49,705 nucleotides of DNA from Bacteroidaceae bacterium (GTDB lineage Bacteria; Bacteroidota; Bacteroidia; Bacteroidales; Bacteroidaceae), in the NCBI GenBank assembly GCA_017642425.1, contig JAGCPB010000112.1, positions 1 to 49,705 on the forward strand, given 5' to 3'. Both the position numbers and the translations under genes were made by a program. This document shows positions 16,024 through 23,414 of this stretch, piece by piece; position 1 is the stretch's first letter; every line of letters starts with the position of its first letter. Below the pieces are notes generated by a model. It searched no databases. It worked only from the letters and a program-made list of their open reading frames with translations, and was not told the DNA's origin.

Positions 16024-16638
16024 ATGAAATCAATTGACGTAAAGGGCACAGCCCGCAACGAGTTCGGTAAGAAAGGTGCCAAGGCACTTCGTAAGCAGAA
16101 CCTTATTCCCTGCAACCTGTACGGTGTAGAGCGCGACGAGAAAGGTCTTCCCGTAGCAAAGGCATTCAGCGTAACATTTGAGGAGGTTAGAAAGCTTGTC
16201 TATTCACCCGATATTTTCTCAGTAAACCTGACCATAGACGGCAACACCGTTCTGGCAGTAATGCGTGAGATCCAGTTCCACCCCGTAAAGGACAACATCC
16301 TTCACATTGACTTCTATCAGGTAGATCCCCAGAAGCCCATCGTTATGGCAGTTCCCGTTAAGCTTAACGGTCTGGCAGCCGGTGTAAAGGCTGGTGGTAA
16401 GCTGGAGCAGATCCTGCGCCGCGTAAAGGCCAAGGCTCTCTACACTGCAATTCCTGAGAAGGTTGAGATAGACGTTACACCTCTTACCATCGGTAAGTCA
16501 TTCAAGGTTGGTGACCTGAACGTTGAGGGCATCGAGTTTGTAAGCCCCAAGGACGCTGTGATCTGCACAGTTATGTCAACCCGTTCAGCTGCCGCTGCTG
16601 CAACTGAAGAGGGCACCGAGGAGGCTCCTGCCGAATAA
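16024..16638 (+). CDS. rplY: 50S ribosomal protein L25 (CTC form)
   Basis: L25/CTC binds 5S rRNA in the large subunit. The protein is 204 residues, so it is the long CTC form with a C-terminal TL5-type domain. The N-terminal L25 domain (about 1-95) has RNEFGKKGAKALRKQNLIPC and VMREIQFHPVKDNILHIDFY. The second domain (about 96-185) includes AAGVKAGGKLEQILRRVK and PLTIGKSFKVGDL. The tail is rich in alanine and glutamate. It is the first gene of an operon with pth and the S4 protein, a common Bacteroidales order. Confidence 0.97.
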   Translation: MKSIDVKGTARNEFGKKGAKALRKQNLIPCNLYGVERDEKGLPVAKAFSVTFEEVRKLVYSPDIFSVNLTIDGNTVLAVMREIQFHPVKDNILHIDFYQVDPQKPIVMAVPVKLNGLAAGVKAGGKLEQILRRVKAKALYTAIPEKVEIDVTPLTIGKSFKVGDLNVEGIEFVSPKDAVICTVMSTRSAAAAATEEGTEEAPAE

Positions 16639-16646
16639 TATAAGTA

Positions 16647-17210
16647 ATGAAGTATCTGATTGTGGGTTTGGGTAACCCGGGCGACGAATACCAAGATACC
16701 CGCCACAACATAGGATTTATGGTATTGGATGCCCTAGCTAAGGCATCCGATACTGTTTTTGAGGACAGGCGATACGGTTTTGTTGCCCAGATGCGCATAA
16801 AGAACCGTGAGCTTGTGCTCCTAAAGCCCACAACCTTCATGAACCTGAGCGGCAACGCCGTGCGCTACTGGATGAACAAGGAGAACATTGAGCCCGAGAA
16901 CCTTCTGGTCGTGGCCGATGACCTGGCCCTACCCCTTGGCAAGATTCGCCTGCGCAAGCAAGGCAGTGGCGGCGGCCACAACGGCATAGGCAATATCATC
17001 CAGGTGCTCTGCTCCGAGCAGTTCAGCCGACTGCGTTTTGGCATAGGCAATGATTTCCCCATGGGTGCGCAGATAAAGTTTGTGTTGGATCCTTTCAGCG
17101 AGGATGAGCGCAAGATACTTGATGAACGCATTCCCGTAGCCGTTGAGGCCGTAAAGAACTTCTGCCTGGCCGGCATTGACGACACAATGTGCAAATTCAA
17201 CAATAAGTAA
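16647..17210 (+). CDS. pth: Peptidyl-tRNA hydrolase
   Basis: Pth releases peptides from tRNA after premature drop-off. The protein is 187 residues. Conserved motifs are VGLGNPGDEYQDTRHNIGFM (with the catalytic histidine in RHNIGF), KPTTFMNLSG, VVADDLALPLGKIR and GSGGGHNGIGNI. All expected catalytic residues (Asn, His, Asp) are seen. The gene follows rplY by eight bases and precedes the S4 gene by ten. Confidence 0.98.
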   Translation: MKYLIVGLGNPGDEYQDTRHNIGFMVLDALAKASDTVFEDRRYGFVAQMRIKNRELVLLKPTTFMNLSGNAVRYWMNKENIEPENLLVVADDLALPLGKIRLRKQGSGGGHNGIGNIIQVLCSEQFSRLRFGIGNDFPMGAQIKFVLDPFSEDERKILDERIPVAVEAVKNFCLAGIDDTMCKFNNK

Positions 17211-17220
17211 TTTTGCAAAA

Positions 17221-17634
17221 ATGGCAGAGGCAAGGATAGACAAGTGGCTCTGGTCCGTGCGTATCTTCAAGACCCGCACCATTGCTTCAGAGGCCTGCAA
17301 GAAAGGCCGTATCCAGATAAACGGAGTCCAGTGCAAGCCCTCAAAAACAGTAAAGGAGGGCGATACCGTATCGGTCCGTAAAGCCCCCGTAACCTACACC
17401 TTCAAGGTCCTGCAAGCCATTGAGAACCGCGTAGGCGCCAAACTAGTCCCGCAGATGATGGAGAACATCACCCCGCAAGACCAGTATGACCTGCTGGAAA
17501 TGAACCGCATAGGCGGATTCGTAAAACGCGCCGCCGGCCTGGGCCGCCCCACCAAGAAAGACCGCCGCGATATGGAGGACTTCCTCTCCGACTCTCCCTT
17601 TGACCTTCCCGAAGAATTCGACTTTGACGAGTGA
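17221..17634 (+). CDS. S4-domain RNA-binding protein (Hsp15-like)
   Basis: The protein is 137 residues from MAEARIDKWLWSVRIFKTRT, the standard start of Hsp15/HslR-type S4 proteins. An alternative ATG at 17176 overlaps pth and is rejected. The S4 domain covers about 1-65 (ACKKGRIQINGVQCKPSKTVKEGD). The rest is basic then acidic (GRPTKKDRRDMEDFL, then PEEFDFDE). In E. coli Hsp15 binds stalled 50S subunits carrying nascent chains. That function fits the neighbouring pth but is inferred. It is the last gene of the L25 operon. Confidence 0.9.
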   Translation: MAEARIDKWLWSVRIFKTRTIASEACKKGRIQINGVQCKPSKTVKEGDTVSVRKAPVTYTFKVLQAIENRVGAKLVPQMMENITPQDQYDLLEMNRIGGFVKRAAGLGRPTKKDRRDMEDFLSDSPFDLPEEFDFDE

Positions 17635-17644
17635 GCAATTGGGA

Positions 17645-17678
17645 GCCATTGGGGACGGTTCTGTTTGGCCCCTTTTTG
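17645..17678. repeat. Degenerate GGGACGGTTCT-type element
   Basis: GGGAGCCATT and TTTGGCCCC flank GGGGACGGTTCTG. The centre matches the elements at 7758 and 33658, while the arms differ yet still partly pair (GGG.GCCA with TGGCCCC). It lies between the S4 stop codon and the -7 box of the next gene. Confidence 0.65.
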
Positions 17679-17679
17679 T

Positions 17680-17687
17680 TATCTTTG
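17680..17687 (+). promoter_or_regulatory. -7 box of the SDR gene
   Basis: TATCTTTG, a perfect TAnnTTTG, ends only four bases before the ATG at 17692. The transcript would be leaderless or nearly so. Confidence 0.5.
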
Positions 17688-17691
17688 CCAC

Positions 17692-18519
17692 ATGAGAAAA
17701 CAGAAAAAGGTAATTCTTATAACCGGAGCCAGCAGTGGAATCGGTTATAATGCAGCACTGATACTGGCTGAGCAGGGGCATAGGGTCTATGGTGCGGCCC
17801 GCAGGGTAGAACTGTTGGAACAACTACGGGAATATGGTGTGACACCCGTAAGAATGGATGTGACCGATGACGCATCGATGGTGGACGGAGTAAATGCCAT
17901 TATTGATGCGGAAGGTAGAATAGACGTGCTCATAAACAATGCCGGCTATGGCTATATGGGTGCTATTGAGAACGTTACTATCGCTGAGGCCAAGCGCCAG
18001 CTCGAGGTAAATCTCTTTGGATTGGCACGTCTGACACAATTGGTCCTGCCGTATATGCGTACTCAGAAATCGGGCCGAATCATCAACACCTCATCGGTTG
18101 CAGGTAAGGCTGTCATTCCTTTTGGCGGCTGGTACAACGTTTCCAAATACTCAGTCGAGGCACTTAGCGATGCCCTCCGCATAGAGGTAAAGCCTTTTGG
18201 AATCAAGGTCTGCCTGATTGAACCCGGTGGCATAAAAACCGATTGGGGTATAATTGCGGCCGATAACCTATCGGCTTCATCAAAAGATACTGAATATGAG
18301 GATGCTGGACTAAGAATGGCGCGCCTGCTCAAAATCGGCTACACTTCCAATTTCTTGAGCAACCCGATAAGAGTGGCTAAGGCCATAGCCCGTGCGGCCA
18401 ATTCGCGCTGTCCAAAGGTGCGTTACCGCCTGGGTGCAGGATCTGGCCTGATAGTAATACTTCATGCACTTTTGCCCGCCCGCTGGTGGGATGCTCTAAT
18501 GCGCGCAATCTGCAGATAG
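17692..18519 (+). CDS. Short-chain dehydrogenase/reductase
   Basis: This is a classical SDR oxidoreductase of 275 residues from MRKQKKVILITGASSGIG. The NAD(P)-binding motif TGASSGIG, the structural NNAGYG motif, the serine in TSSVAG and the catalytic YNVSK are all present. An arginine pair after the glycine motif (AARRVE) suggests NADPH preference, by family rule. The substrate is unknown. The frame upstream of 17692 (to 17665) runs through the -7 box and is not used. Genes on both sides are on the same strand, but pepT has its own promoter. Confidence 0.92.
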   Translation: MRKQKKVILITGASSGIGYNAALILAEQGHRVYGAARRVELLEQLREYGVTPVRMDVTDDASMVDGVNAIIDAEGRIDVLINNAGYGYMGAIENVTIAEAKRQLEVNLFGLARLTQLVLPYMRTQKSGRIINTSSVAGKAVIPFGGWYNVSKYSVEALSDALRIEVKPFGIKVCLIEPGGIKTDWGIIAADNLSASSKDTEYEDAGLRMARLLKIGYTSNFLSNPIRVAKAIARAANSRCPKVRYRLGAGSGLIVILHALLPARWWDALMRAICR

Positions 18520-18539
18520 TGCCATTTGACTCTTTTTGC

Positions 18540-18547
18540 TATATTTG
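18540..18547 (+). promoter_or_regulatory. pepT -7 box
   Basis: TATATTTG matches TAnnTTTG, 29 bases before the pepT ATG. The nearest TTTG (18525-18528) is 11 bases upstream, too close for the usual -33 element. Confidence 0.45.
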
Positions 18548-18576
18548 CAGTAAGACAAAACTAAAAACGCAATAAT

Positions 18577-19806
18577 ATGGATCTGATTAAGAGATTTTTG
18601 GGCTATACGGCTGTAGATACGCAGTCGGATGAGAACTCTCAGAGTGTTCCCAGCACCGCAAAACAGATGAATCTGGCACGCCAGCTTAAGGCTGAGCTGG
18701 AGAGTATGGGACTTGAAGAGGTGTTTATGGATGATATGGGATACGTCTATGCCACGCTCCCTGCAAACACGGACAAGAAGATTCCTACGATAGGTTTCAT
18801 ATCGCACATGGACACCAGCCCCTCAATGAGCGGCAAGGATGTCAAGCCCAGAATTGTTGAGAAATATGACGGTGGAGACATAGTGCTGAACAAAGAACAG
18901 AATATAATTCTTTCACCAAGCCTCTTCCCGGAACTACTGGCGCATAAGGGTGAAGACCTAATTGTGACCGATGGCACCACCCTTCTGGGAGCCGATGACA
19001 AGGCCGGAATTGCAGAGATAATCACCGCTGTAGAGTATCTGCAGCAGCATCCGGAAATAAAGCACGGCCGTGTTCGCGTAGGTTTCAATCCAGATGAGGA
19101 GATTGGCATGGGCGCCGCTCACTTTGATGTGGAGCGTTTTGGATGCCAGTTTGGTTATACCGTTGATGGCGGTGAGGTTGGTGAAATGGAGTACGAAAAT
19201 TTCAACGCCGCCAAGGCCGTATTCAAAATACAGGGCCTGGAAGTGCACCCGGGATATGCAAAGGATAAGATGGTCAACGCTTCACTGTTGGCCGCAGAAC
19301 TGATAAAGATGTTCCCTGTAAACGAGACTCCAGGCACAACTCAGGGATATGAAGGATTCTATCATCTGGTAGGCCTTAACGGTGAGGTTGACCATGCATC
19401 GGCCATATTCATCATACGCGACCATGATCGCGCCAAGTTTGAGCAGCGCAAGGCATTTGCCAGGAGCGTGGCAGACAAGATGAACGCCAAATACGGCAAG
19501 GATACCATTGTGGCCGAGGTTACAGACCAATATTACAACATGAAGGAGCAGATTGACAAGGTACCGTATGTGGTTGACATTGCTTGCGATGCAATGAAGC
19601 TGGCAGGTGTGAATCCCGTCAAGGTTCCCATACGCGGCGGTACGGACGGCGCCCAGCTCTCATTCAAGGGACTGCCCTGCCCCAACCTCTTTGCAGGCGG
19701 CATGAATTTCCACGGCCGCTATGAGTGGGTTCCCATCCAGAGTATGGAAAAAGCCATGATGACGGTGGTTAAGATTATTGAAATAGTAGGCAAGAGAGAT
19801 TGGTAA
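18577..19806 (+). CDS. pepT: Peptidase T (tripeptide aminopeptidase)
   Basis: PepT is a cytoplasmic M20-family dizinc aminopeptidase that removes the N-terminal residue of tripeptides. The protein is 409 residues, normal length. Metal and catalytic residues are seen in ISHMDTSPS (His, Asp), [12 protein letters not shown] (Asp), [11 protein letters not shown] (Glu-Glu), [10 protein letters not shown] (Asp) and, near the C-terminus, [14 protein letters not shown] (His). A strong hairpin terminator lies five bases after the stop codon. It stands alone between the SDR gene and the convergent SRP RNA. Confidence 0.97.
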   Translation: MDLIKRFLGYTAVDTQSDENSQSVPSTAKQMNLARQLKAELESMGLEEVFMDDMGYVYATLPANTDKKIPTIGFISHMDTSPSMSGKDVKPRIVEKYDGGDIVLNKEQNIILSPSLFPELLAHKGEDLIVTDGTTLLGADDKAGIAEIITAVEYLQQHPEIKHGRVRVGFNPDEEIGMGAAHFDVERFGCQFGYTVDGGEVGEMEYENFNAAKAVFKIQGLEVHPGYAKDKMVNASLLAAELIKMFPVNETPGTTQGYEGFYHLVGLNGEVDHASAIFIIRDHDRAKFEQRKAFARSVADKMNAKYGKDTIVAEVTDQYYNMKEQIDKVPYVVDIACDAMKLAGVNPVKVPIRGGTDGAQLSFKGLPCPNLFAGGMNFHGRYEWVPIQSMEKAMMTVVKIIEIVGKRDW

Positions 19807-19810
19807 AACA

Positions 19811-19842
19811 GAGAAGGCCACCGCAGAGGTGGCCTTCTTGTA
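19811..19842. terminator. pepT terminator, probably bidirectional
   Basis: AGAAGGCCACC (19812-19822) and GGTGGCCTTCT (19828-19838) form an 11-base-pair stem with a five-base loop. Ts follow on the right, and on the minus strand CTCTGTTTTACC follows, so it may also end the SRP RNA. Confidence 0.85.
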
Positions 19843-19857
19843 TGAGATGGGTAAGCG

Positions 19858-19965
19858 GGCTACATCGCGCCGCTACAACCGACGTACCTTTGCTGCCGTC
19901 AAGCCCTGGAGGGTTAGAAGGGAGCTGGCCGTGTAGGACTTACCCGGCACGAAGGTACGGCTTTT
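19858..19965 (-). ncRNA. ffs: Probable signal recognition particle RNA (small SRP RNA)
   Basis: On the minus strand the RNA starts near CCGTACCTT and ends near AAGGTACGTCGG, which pair to close the molecule. Near the 3' side is the domain IV hairpin: CAGG, then GCU, tetraloop UGAC, GGC, then AGCA, followed by AAGG. CAGG facing AGCA is the symmetric internal loop bound by Ffh, and UGAC fits the URRC tetraloop class known in SRP RNAs. No protein frame fits the region. The ends are approximate, and a covariance-model search would settle the call. It is convergent with pepT and divergent from the DUF4199 gene. Confidence 0.65.
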
Positions 19966-20000
19966 ATTTGAATCTGCAATCGGCAATAAAAAGAAATGAT

Positions 20001-20008
20001 TAAATTTG
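20001..20008 (+). promoter_or_regulatory. -7 box of the DUF4199 operon
   Basis: TAAATTTG matches TAnnTTTG and lies 18 bases before the ATG at 20027. No TTTG at 19 bases upstream is visible. Confidence 0.45.
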
Positions 20009-20026
20009 CAGATTATTATAAGAATT

Positions 20027-20617
20027 ATGGAAGAACAGGAGGGCAAGAAAGTGATAAAGATAAACCTGCTGCAGACGTCAATGACGTTGGGCTCGTATCT
20101 TGGCGCATACATGATACTGGCGTATCTTGTCACGGTCCTTACAATCAAGTACCCCGCCCTGTCACTTCTGGCACTGCCTTTGCTGCTTGGAATTCCGGTT
20201 GTGGCTTTCTTCCTGATTAAGCGTTTCCGCGACTCCACACAGGTGCCGTTCTTCCCGTTCCCCCTGTCTTGGATGATCTCCATCCTTACGTTCCTGTTCG
20301 CCACGGTGCTGTCATGCATGGTGGCATACCTCTACCTGCGTTATTTGGACCACGGCGCACTGGCAAACGGCCTTATGGCGCGCATGGAAATGATGATGCA
20401 GTCAACACAGGCTGTGACATCGGCCATGACAGACCAGGCACAGGTGGAGCAATACAACAAGTCTATGGAGCTTATGCAGCAGACAATTACATGGTTCTGC
20501 TCGCTGTCGGCATCGGCCATGACCAAACAGCTGATCCAGGCGTCACTCATGTGGGGCAACATACTGTCACTGATAATCGGACTGATAACAGCTAAAAGAT
20601 TAAAACTCAATCAATAA
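20027..20617 (+). CDS. DUF4199 family membrane protein
   Basis: The protein is 196 residues from MEEQEGKKVIKINLLQ; an ATG seven codons upstream sits on the -7 box. It has four predicted membrane segments (around LGAYMILAYLVTVLTI, LALPLLLGIPVVAFFLI, WMISILTFLFATVLSCMV and WGNILSLIIGLI) with a methionine- and glutamine-rich stretch between the third and fourth. This matches the DUF4199 family, which is common in Bacteroidetes just before a dolichol-phosphate-mannose-type glycosyltransferase, exactly as here. The function is unknown; gene order suggests a role with that transferase. Confidence 0.82.
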   Translation: MEEQEGKKVIKINLLQTSMTLGSYLGAYMILAYLVTVLTIKYPALSLLALPLLLGIPVVAFFLIKRFRDSTQVPFFPFPLSWMISILTFLFATVLSCMVAYLYLRYLDHGALANGLMARMEMMMQSTQAVTSAMTDQAQVEQYNKSMELMQQTITWFCSLSASAMTKQLIQASLMWGNILSLIIGLITAKRLKLNQ

Positions 20618-20618
20618 T

Positions 20619-21575
20619 ATGGATATTTCAATTATTGTACCGCTCCTTAATGAGGAGGAATCAATTCCTGAACTCTTTGCGTGGATAGGCCGCGTAATGA
20701 AAGAAAATGACTTCAGTTATGAGGTCATATTTGTGGATGACGGCAGCACAGACGGTTCATGGAAGATAATTGAAGGTCTTAAGGCCGATAACCCCGACAT
20801 AGTGAAGGGCATAAAGTTCCGCCGCAACTACGGCAAATCCCCCGCCCTGTTCTGCGGATTCGATATGGCTCAGGGCGATATCGTGGTCACTATGGATGCA
20901 GACCTTCAGGATAGCCCCGAGGAGGTACCCGAGATGGTACGCATGATCCGCGAGGAGGGCTATGACCTGGTATCGGGCTGGAAGAAAAAGCGTTATGACG
21001 GTACTCTGAGCAAGAATATCCCGTCCAAGATTTACAACTGGACCGCCCGCAAGGTTACAGGTCTCAAGCTGCATGACATGAACTGCGGACTCAAGGCCTA
21101 TCGCCGCGAGGTTGTAAAGAACATTGAGGTTTACGGCGAGATGCACCGCTACATTCCGTTCCTGGCCAAAAATGCCGGTTTTGGAAATATCGGCGAGAAG
21201 GTGGTTCACCATCAGGCCCGCAAGTACGGCAAGACCAAGTTCGGTCTGGACCGCTTTGTGAACGGATATCTGGACCTGATGTCACTTTGGTTCCTGAACC
21301 GTTTTGGCAAGCAGCCCATGCATTTCTTTGGCCTGTGTGGCTCTGCCATGTTCGTGCTCTGCTTTATTGCCATAATCGTTATAGGCGTTAACAAGCTGCT
21401 GTGTCTGGCTCACAACGTTCCCGCCCGTCTCATTACGGACAACCCCTATTTCTACATTGCCCTGACCGGTATGATAATGGGTACGTTGATGTTCCTGGTG
21501 GGATTCCTGGCCGAGCTGGTAAGCCGCAGCTCGCAGAACCGCAACGACTACAAGATTGAGAAGGAAATCAAGTAA
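20619..21575 (+). CDS. GT2 glycosyltransferase, polyprenyl-phosphate type
   Basis: The protein is 318 residues. The N-terminal GT-A domain (about 1-225) shows IIVPLLNEEESIPELF, FVDDGSTDGSW, MDADLQDSPEE (the DxD metal site) and the acceptor-region NYGKSPALFCGFDMA. Two C-terminal membrane helices (about 235-265 and 275-305) anchor it. This layout matches GtrB/ArnC/DPM1-like enzymes that move a sugar from a nucleotide donor to undecaprenyl phosphate at the cytoplasmic face. The sugar is not determined. It begins one base after the DUF4199 stop and is followed by mntP after three bases. Confidence 0.92.
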   Translation: MDISIIVPLLNEEESIPELFAWIGRVMKENDFSYEVIFVDDGSTDGSWKIIEGLKADNPDIVKGIKFRRNYGKSPALFCGFDMAQGDIVVTMDADLQDSPEEVPEMVRMIREEGYDLVSGWKKKRYDGTLSKNIPSKIYNWTARKVTGLKLHDMNCGLKAYRREVVKNIEVYGEMHRYIPFLAKNAGFGNIGEKVVHHQARKYGKTKFGLDRFVNGYLDLMSLWFLNRFGKQPMHFFGLCGSAMFVLCFIAIIVIGVNKLLCLAHNVPARLITDNPYFYIALTGMIMGTLMFLVGFLAELVSRSSQNRNDYKIEKEIK

Positions 21576-21578
21576 TCT

Positions 21579-22151
21579 ATGTCAATCCTTGACCTGATAC
21601 TCCTGTCCGTGGCGCTTGCAATGGACTGCTTTACGGTGTCCATCACCAGCGGTCTGATACAGCGCAGGCTTGTGGTGCGTACCATGCTCATTACTGCCCT
21701 CATGTTCGGGCTTTTCCAGGGTCTGATGCCTATGATAGGCTGGTTGGGCATAAGCTCTTTCAGCAACGCCCTGGAGCGTTGGGACCACTGGATCGCGTTC
21801 GGTCTGCTGGCATTCCTGGGCGGCAGGATGATAATTAGCGGGCTCAAGGGTGATGAAGAGGAGAAGTCTTTTGATCCTTCAAAGTTCTCCACTACCATAA
21901 CGATGGCAATTGCCACCAGCATTGACGCACTGGCGGTTGGCCTTTCTTTCGGTTGCTCGGGTTATGAGACTTTTGGAAGTATTCTGCTGCCCATAACCAT
22001 CATTGCAATTGGCTCATTCCTGTTCTCGGTGGCGGGATTCATGATTGGCGCATATGCAGGCAAGCGCATCAATTTTCCTGTGGAGATTATCGGCGGTATT
22101 ATCCTGATTGGTATAGGTGTAAAGATTCTTGTTGAACATTTAACCGCTTGA
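21579..22151 (+). CDS. mntP: Manganese efflux pump MntP
   Basis: The protein is 190 residues with six membrane helices in two similar halves. The conserved acidic residues appear in ALAMDCFTVSITSG (first half) and ATSIDALAVGLSFG (second half), the hallmark of the MntP/DUF204 family that exports Mn2+. A yybP-ykoY riboswitch, often found before mntP, is not present; the gene follows the glycosyltransferase by three bases and is probably cotranscribed. Confidence 0.93.
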   Translation: MSILDLILLSVALAMDCFTVSITSGLIQRRLVVRTMLITALMFGLFQGLMPMIGWLGISSFSNALERWDHWIAFGLLAFLGGRMIISGLKGDEEEKSFDPSKFSTTITMAIATSIDALAVGLSFGCSGYETFGSILLPITIIAIGSFLFSVAGFMIGAYAGKRINFPVEIIGGIILIGIGVKILVEHLTA

Positions 22152-22154
22152 TTC

Positions 22155-23159
22155 ATGAAGAGGTGGCACTACCCTTTCCTGGCGTTTCTGATAATAGGCA
22201 CAATCGTTATCCTGTCGCAGAGCAAGCCCGCCAAACCCGAGTTCCGCAAGGCGCAGGGTCTGGTGTTCGGAACCAGCTACAATATCACATACTTCTACAA
22301 CGCTGACCTTCAGCCAGATATAGAGCAGACTCTGACGCTTGTGGACAATGCGCTCTCCATGTTCAACCCTGAGTCAACCATATCTCAGGTCAATAATTCG
22401 GAGGTCATGATAGTTGGTGACCAACTCTTTCTGAAGGTATTCCGCCGCGCAATGGAAATATCGGATTTGACAAACGGAGCTTTCGATATAACCGTGGCCC
22501 CTGCCGTCAATGCATGGGGATTCGGGTTCAAGCACGCCCAAAACATAAGCCAGACAACCATCGACAGCCTGTTAGAGATAACCGGCTACACCAAAATTCA
22601 TGAAGTCAATGGCATAATTGAAAAGGATGATCCGCGCATCATGCTGGACTGCAGCGCCATAGCTAAGGGGTTCGGCACTGACATGGTGGCCGATATGCTC
22701 CGCTCCAAGGGCATCAACGACTTTATGGTTGAGATTGGTGGCGAGATTGTGGTCAGCGGACACAACCCCAAAGGCAAGCTCTGGAATATAGGCATAAGCA
22801 AGCCTGTCGATGACTCACTCTCCGTAAACAATGAGCTCCAGACCGTGATACCGGTCACAGACATAGCTATGGCCACATCGGGCAATTACCGCAACTTCTA
22901 CGTTAAGGACGGACGCAAATACGCCCACACCATTGACCCTCACACATGCACGCCTGTTAGCCACAGCCTGCTGTCTGTCACCGTATTCGCACAGGACTGC
23001 GCTACGGCCGATGCTTTGGCTACATCCATGATGGTGATGGGGTTGGACAGCGCCCAGGCTCTCTGCTCTCGGCATCCTGAGATTGAGGCTTACTTTATTT
23101 TTGAGGGGGCTGAGGGCGAGATGGAGACGACTTCCACTTCAGGCTCGTTATTTCAATAA
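22155..23159 (+). CDS. apbE: FAD:protein FMN transferase ApbE
   Basis: ApbE attaches FMN to threonines of exported flavoproteins such as NqrB/C and RnfG/D. The protein is 334 residues with an N-terminal membrane segment (WHYPFLAFLIIGTIVILSQ) that could be an uncleaved anchor; there is no lipobox cysteine. Family motifs are MFNPESTISQVN, GAFDITVAPAVNAWGFG, DCSAIAKGFGTD and MVEIGGEIVVSG. The catalytic C-terminal part is YAHTIDPHTCTPVSH. The last residues (EGEMETTSTSGSLFQ) look non-conserved. The stop codon directly abuts a 29-base inverted repeat. It ends the DUF4199-GT2-mntP-apbE run. Confidence 0.95.
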   Translation: MKRWHYPFLAFLIIGTIVILSQSKPAKPEFRKAQGLVFGTSYNITYFYNADLQPDIEQTLTLVDNALSMFNPESTISQVNNSEVMIVGDQLFLKVFRRAMEISDLTNGAFDITVAPAVNAWGFGFKHAQNISQTTIDSLLEITGYTKIHEVNGIIEKDDPRIMLDCSAIAKGFGTDMVADMLRSKGINDFMVEIGGEIVVSGHNPKGKLWNIGISKPVDDSLSVNNELQTVIPVTDIAMATSGNYRNFYVKDGRKYAHTIDPHTCTPVSHSLLSVTVFAQDCATADALATSMMVMGLDSAQALCSRHPEIEAYFIFEGAEGEMETTSTSGSLFQ

Positions 23160-23359
23160 CCTCCGCTGGACCAATATGTTTGGAGCCAGCACCTCCGGGC
23201 TACTCCGAACCTCTCCGGACCCTAAACGTCGAACTCCTCCTTAAAATCCCCTACGGGGCTTTACGTTCGTCAGACATGCGCCGTTCTTAACGGGATCCTC
23301 CAAGGCTCTCCGCTATACGCCCTCCGCTAATGGCTCCAAACATATTGGTCCAGCGGAGG
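23160..23359. repeat. 200-base element with perfect 29-base terminal inverted repeats
   Basis: The arms 23160-23188 (starting CCTCCGCTGGACC) and 23331-23359 (ending GGTCCAGCGGAGG) are perfect reverse complements over 29 bases. The 142-base interior is rich in CTCC and CTCCGG motifs with small stems (CCCC.TACGGGG near 23250), and has no plausible open reading frame. It sits between the apbE stop codon and a strong terminator. Confidence 0.88.
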
Positions 23360-23360
23360 C

Positions 23361-23400
23361 AAAAAATAACGGCCCAATTAAAATTGAGCCGTTATTTTTT
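23361..23400. terminator. Bidirectional terminator between apbE and the acyl-CoA synthetase
   Basis: AAAAAATAACGGC and GCCGTTATTTTTT are perfect complements; the inside also pairs (CAATT/AATTG). A and T tracts on both sides allow use in both directions. Confidence 0.9.
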
Positions 23401-23414
23401 GCTGAAATACTGTC

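Noticed and set aside
21400-21600. A yybP-ykoY riboswitch before mntP
   Set aside because: mntP starts three bases after the glycosyltransferase stop codon, so there is no room for a riboswitch and no matching sequence.
23160-23359. The inverted-repeat element as a retron msr-msd
   Set aside because: The inverted ends fit loosely, but no reverse transcriptase gene is nearby and no branching guanosine context could be identified.
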